From Spiroplasma endosymbiont of Danaus chrysippus (lineage in GTDB: Bacteria; Bacillota_I; Bacilli_A; Mycoplasmatales; VBWQ01), in the NCBI RefSeq assembly GCF_902809815.1, contig NZ_CADDIL010000003.1, forward strand, positions 1,245 to 45,561: DNA of 44,317 bases, read 5' to 3'. The translations under genes and the position numbers were made by a program. Below the pieces are notes generated by a model. That model was not told the origin of the DNA. It ran no database searches and was given only the letters and a program-made list of their open reading frames with translations. Shown in pieces: positions 41,869 through 44,317 of the stretch. How positions within the stretch are numbered: the stretch's first letter is position 1; every line of letters begins with the position of its first letter.

Positions 41869-42846
41869 TTGAAAGATGAATCATTAATTTCTAATTATTA
41901 TGATATATTAAATGTATTACCAACAGCATCAGTAGCAGAAATTAAAAAAAAATTCAAACAGACTGCTCTAAAAACTCACCCAGATAAAAATAATAATCCT
42001 CAATCAAAACTTAAAATGCAAGAATTGAATGAAGCAAAAAGAATATTAACAGATGAAAACTTAAGAAAAGTTTTTGATCAAAAACTTTTTATTTACTTTT
42101 TACAAAATGGTAATAATAAGGAAGTTATTTATTTTCTTACTAATAAAATAAATAATTTAAATATAAATGAAAAAGATAATTCTGGTAATACTCCTTTACA
42201 TTATGCATGTTTTCATAATTTTTTAGAAACTGCAGATCTATTAATTAAATATGGCGCTAATATAAATGCCAAAAATAATAGAGATAGTACTCCTTTACAT
42301 TATGCTATAATGGGTAATGCTGATTTAAAATTTATTAATTTATTAATTGATAAAGGTGCTAATTTTATTGAGAAAGATAAAATGGGTAATGATAGTTTAT
42401 CTTTTGCCAAAGATTTTTCAAAAGATAAGAAAGTTTCTAAATTTTTTTTTAAAAAAATGAAAAAATTAAGAATAAAACAAAATCAACAAATCTTATTAAA
42501 TATAACTAAAAGAATTACTAATATTGAAAGAGAAATTACCAATATTGAAAGAGATATTGCACATTTTGAAGAGAAAAAAATAAATTCAGTATTAAATTAT
42601 ATTATTATTATTTTTACTTTTGGTTGTGTTAATAAGAACAAAGATATAAATAAGGATATTTTAATTAAGACTGATCAACTTAAAAATTTATTATTAGAAA
42701 AAGAAATTGCTAATAATGAGAAACATGTATTTGAAGAAAAAATAAACCGATTAAGTTTTAATAAAACTAAAAAAATAAATGCAATGGATTTACAAAATCA
42801 ACCTTCAACAAGTGGATATAACCCATCAAATTCATCATGTATTTAA
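41869..42846 (+). CDS. J-domain protein with ankyrin repeats (325 aa), candidate host-interaction protein
   Basis: TTG 41869 is the likely start, 12 bases after AAAGGAG; ATT 41866 is an alternative. Residues 9-70 are a J domain: YYDILNVLPTASVAEIKKKF, then HPD at 37-39, the motif that stimulates Hsp70 ATPase. Residues 72-171 hold ankyrin repeats, two of them clear (SGNTPLHYACFHNFLETADL at 105 and DSTPLHYAIMGN at 139). Then come a basic coiled coil (RITNIEREITNIERDIAHFE), a short hydrophobic stretch (VLNYIIIIFTFGCV) and a polar tail. DnaJ's Gly/Phe and zinc regions are absent, so it is not the housekeeping DnaJ. This mixture is typical of proteins that act on host or phage partners. Confident for domains, not for role. 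Confidence 0.88.
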   Translation: MKDESLISNYYDILNVLPTASVAEIKKKFKQTALKTHPDKNNNPQSKLKMQELNEAKRILTDENLRKVFDQKLFIYFLQNGNNKEVIYFLTNKINNLNINEKDNSGNTPLHYACFHNFLETADLLIKYGANINAKNNRDSTPLHYAIMGNADLKFINLLIDKGANFIEKDKMGNDSLSFAKDFSKDKKVSKFFFKKMKKLRIKQNQQILLNITKRITNIEREITNIERDIAHFEEKKINSVLNYIIIIFTFGCVNKNKDINKDILIKTDQLKNLLLEKEIANNEKHVFEEKINRLSFNKTKKINAMDLQNQPSTSGYNPSNSSCI

Positions 42847-42857
42847 TAAAACAAGTT

Positions 42858-42887
42858 AAAAGATTGCAAAAGCAATCTTTTATTTTT
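42858..42887 (+). terminator. Terminator of the J-domain/ankyrin gene
   Basis: AAAAGATTGC pairs perfectly with GCAATCTTTT around AAAA, followed by ATTTTT. It starts 12 bases after the stop codon. Confidence 0.92.
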
Positions 42888-42902
42888 AGCTAAAATCAAG
42901 AA

Positions 42903-42979
42903 AATTGGACGTATGAGATTAACCCTTAGAATTATTAGTAACATTAACAATATAACTGCAAATTCTATGATTTGTTAAT
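42903..42979 (-). repeat. 43-bp repeat core with flanking similarity, copy 2 (inverted)
   Basis: The core 42937-42979 is the exact complement of 24054-24096. The flanking similarity to the CGTCCAATT end (42903) has a few mismatches. As in copy 1, a TATAAT-like hexamer stands upstream on the same (minus) strand. Confidence 0.75.
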
Positions 42980-43002
42980 TAATTAAATTATAACATATAT
43001 TG

Positions 43003-43060
43003 GGAGCGTGGCGAAGATGTCGGTAACTAAAAAGTTTTAAAAATAGCTCCTTTCTTTTTT
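43003..43060 (+). ncRNA. Possible small RNA or tRNA-derived remnant
   Basis: GGAGC pairs with GCTCC (about 43043-43050) and encloses an AACT-AAAA-AGTT stem-loop, followed by TTTCTTTTTT. The first 25 bases recall the acceptor and D-arm of a tRNA (GTGGCGAA...GGTAAC), but no anticodon arm or T arm is present. It is therefore not a functional tRNA. It could equally be a long-loop terminator. Confidence 0.25.
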
Positions 43061-43086
43061 AAACCCTTAAATTAAAAATAAATGAC

Positions 43087-43119
43087 AAAAGACGAGAATA
43101 AAAATCTTGTCTTTTTTTT
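43087..43119 (+). terminator. Intrinsic terminator
   Basis: AAAAGACGAGA pairs with TCTTGTCTTTT (one G-T) around a 7-nt loop and continues into T8. It stands 65 bases before IS3 copy 3 and would block read-through into it. Confidence 0.8.
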
Positions 43120-43183
43120 GTAATTGTAAAATTTTAAAATTTTTAATAACTTTCTTTAATACTATTATCAACACGTATTAAGG

Positions 43184-44315
43184 GCTACTTAGCCCTTTTT
43201 ACTAGACCATTAATTTAAAAAAAACTTGAATGTATTCGAAAAACAATTGTGTTATACAATTAACACTAATTTTGACATGAAAGGATTTTTAATAATGGAT
43301 AAAATTAAACAAATAGCATTAGTAATTAACAAGTTAAATATCAAACAAAAAATTCAAATTATTGATGATAGCAAAAACCAATATTCAATTAGATATCTTT
43401 GCCAACATCTTCAACTAAACCGATCAACATATTATTTTGTAAAAAACAAACAAAACCCTATTAAAAAAGAAAAAAATCAAATTAGTAATTGTACACATAA
43501 ATATCAAGAATTATGCCAACTTTTACTTGAATTTCATTTTACAAGAAAAGGACAAATTTATGGCTATTTACGAATTTTTTCAGCATTTAAAGAATGATTA
43601 AAACAATACAAACATATTATTTTAAATCTAGAATTATCAACAAAACAAATGCGAAAAATTATGAAAGATCACAATCTTCAAGGATTAAAACAAACTAAAA
43701 ATAACTATCCTAAAAACAAAAAAAATCCAAATAAGTGAATACCTACAATGGATAAAGTAAACAAAGATTATAAAAGTACAACCTCTTCAAATCAAATTTG
43801 ATCAATGGACACTAAACAAATAAATACTAAAGAAGGTTGATTATATCTTTTTGTAATTATTGATTTTTATTCAAATAATATTGTAAGCTATAATACATGT
43901 TCAAACAAATCCTATCAAGATTTAATCCTTCCTGCACTTGAAAAAATAAATCAACAATTCTCTTGAAACCAAGTAAAAAACGTTATTTTACACTCAGATA
44001 ACGCCAACGAATTTTATTGTCAAGACATCACAAATTGAGCTGCTGATAAGCAAATAATTTTAAGCAAAAAACAACCTTATGATATTGGTGGCAATGTAAT
44101 ATCTGAAAACTGATTTTCTCATTTATCTCAAGAATGACTACCTAAAGGTTCAAATCAATATTTTTCTCTCAATGAAGCTATAAATGATGTAAACCAATAT
44201 ATTATGTTTTATAATTACGAAAGAATACATTCTAAATTTCTAAAACCACCAATTTCACAAATAAAAATTTAAAACTGTCTATCCAAAAGTGGTCCAGTAT
44301 TTAGGGCTAACCACC
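43184..44315 (+). mobile_element. IS3-type insertion sequence, copy 3 (1132 bp)
   Basis: Same ends and length as copies 1 and 2. It is complete to within two bases of the window's end. Left flank AAGG and right flank AT give too little sequence to test for a target duplication. Confidence 0.88.
43295..44272 (+). CDS. IS3-family transposase (DDE integrase), copy 3
   Basis: Matches the copy-2 protein throughout (325 aa, ATG 43295 after AAAGGA), including GFLIMDK upstream of the start. It carries the DDE blocks WSMDTKQI, LHSDNANEF and VISENWFSHL, and is intact. Having three near-identical copies in 44 kb indicates recent transposition and provides homology for inversions and deletions. Confidence 0.9.
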
Positions 44316-44317
44316 AT

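Larger units (their letters stand above)
42847..43183. other. Intergenic region with terminator, repeat and a tRNA-like stretch
   Basis: After the J-domain gene's terminator lies the inverted copy of the 24.05-kb repeat. A GC-richer segment at 43003-43050 (GGGAGCGTGGCGAAGATGTC...) follows, with ends GGAGC/GCTCC, then a T run, and then a second hairpin terminator at 43087. There is no protein frame. Confidence 0.45.

Noticed and set aside
43003-43060. Intact tRNA gene
   Set aside because: Only a D-arm-like 5' part and a short acceptor-like pairing are present; no anticodon or T arm can be drawn.
1-44317. CRISPR array
   Set aside because: The repeats seen are IS copies, phage modules and long inverted repeats; there is no series of short, regularly spaced direct repeats and no cas gene.

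Overview
The window reads as chromosomal DNA of a Spiroplasma. It is very AT-rich, and TGA has to be read as Trp (genetic code 4). Conserved Trp positions in Era, PolA, DnaI, the terminase and all transposases are TGA, and long genes become continuous only under that code. The gene content also fits: an Era/Cdd/YbeY cluster, DnaB-DnaI, a Pol I without proofreading, a Spiroplasma-type lipoprotein beside a giant FtsX-like permease, and many insertion sequences and decayed genes. The species cannot be fixed from the sequence. The mobile-element load and an ankyrin/J-domain protein suggest an arthropod-associated lineage (inference).

Layout. 1-3.05 kb: a broken and an intact copy of a UPF0236/ISLre2-type transposase (Mbov_0401-like), with a Nudix-like gene between them. 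3.0-9.1 kb, minus strand: a recO stump, era, cdd, ybeY, a small membrane protein, a wrecked peptidase-C39 ABC exporter, a probable rpsU and a MupG/DUF871 protein. 9.4-24 kb: an accessory region. It holds two oppositely oriented copies of one tailed-phage packaging module (small membrane protein, TerS, TerL, portal). Copy A (plus strand) is intact through the portal and adds a 721-codon unknown protein cut off by an IS. Copy B (minus strand) has a frameshifted terL and a portal gene cut by an IS256-type element. A recT-like scrap lies between two IS elements. Two 1132-bp IS3-type copies (of three in the window) and another ISLre2-like pseudogene complete the region.

24.1-30 kb, minus strand: dnaI, dnaB, mutM and polA, a replication/repair block with DnaA-box-like sites upstream of dnaB. 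29.95-30.9 kb: almost 1 kb without a protein gene but dense in inverted repeats. It includes a good candidate for an undescribed ~212-nt structured RNA on the minus strand, with promoter, long-range stem and intrinsic terminator. 30.9-34.3 kb: small unknown genes, a decayed ABC-F ATPase and a small RG-rich protein.

34.5-41.7 kb: a 711-aa lipoprotein (minus) divergent from a 1575-aa FtsX-like permease (plus), probably a cell-surface pair. 41.8-42.9 kb: a 325-aa protein joining a J domain to ankyrin repeats, with a leader hairpin nearly identical to one in front of an unknown small-gene cassette at 31.2 kb. A 43-bp sequence at 24.05 kb recurs inverted at 42.94 kb. The window closes on the third IS3-type copy.

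The housekeeping blocks are orderly minus-strand operons; the rest is a mosaic of IS copies, phage remnants and genes damaged mostly at homopolymers. The most interesting items are the unnamed Spiroplasma tailed-phage module, the structured intergenic RNA region, and the shared leader linking the J-domain/ankyrin gene to an unknown gene set.
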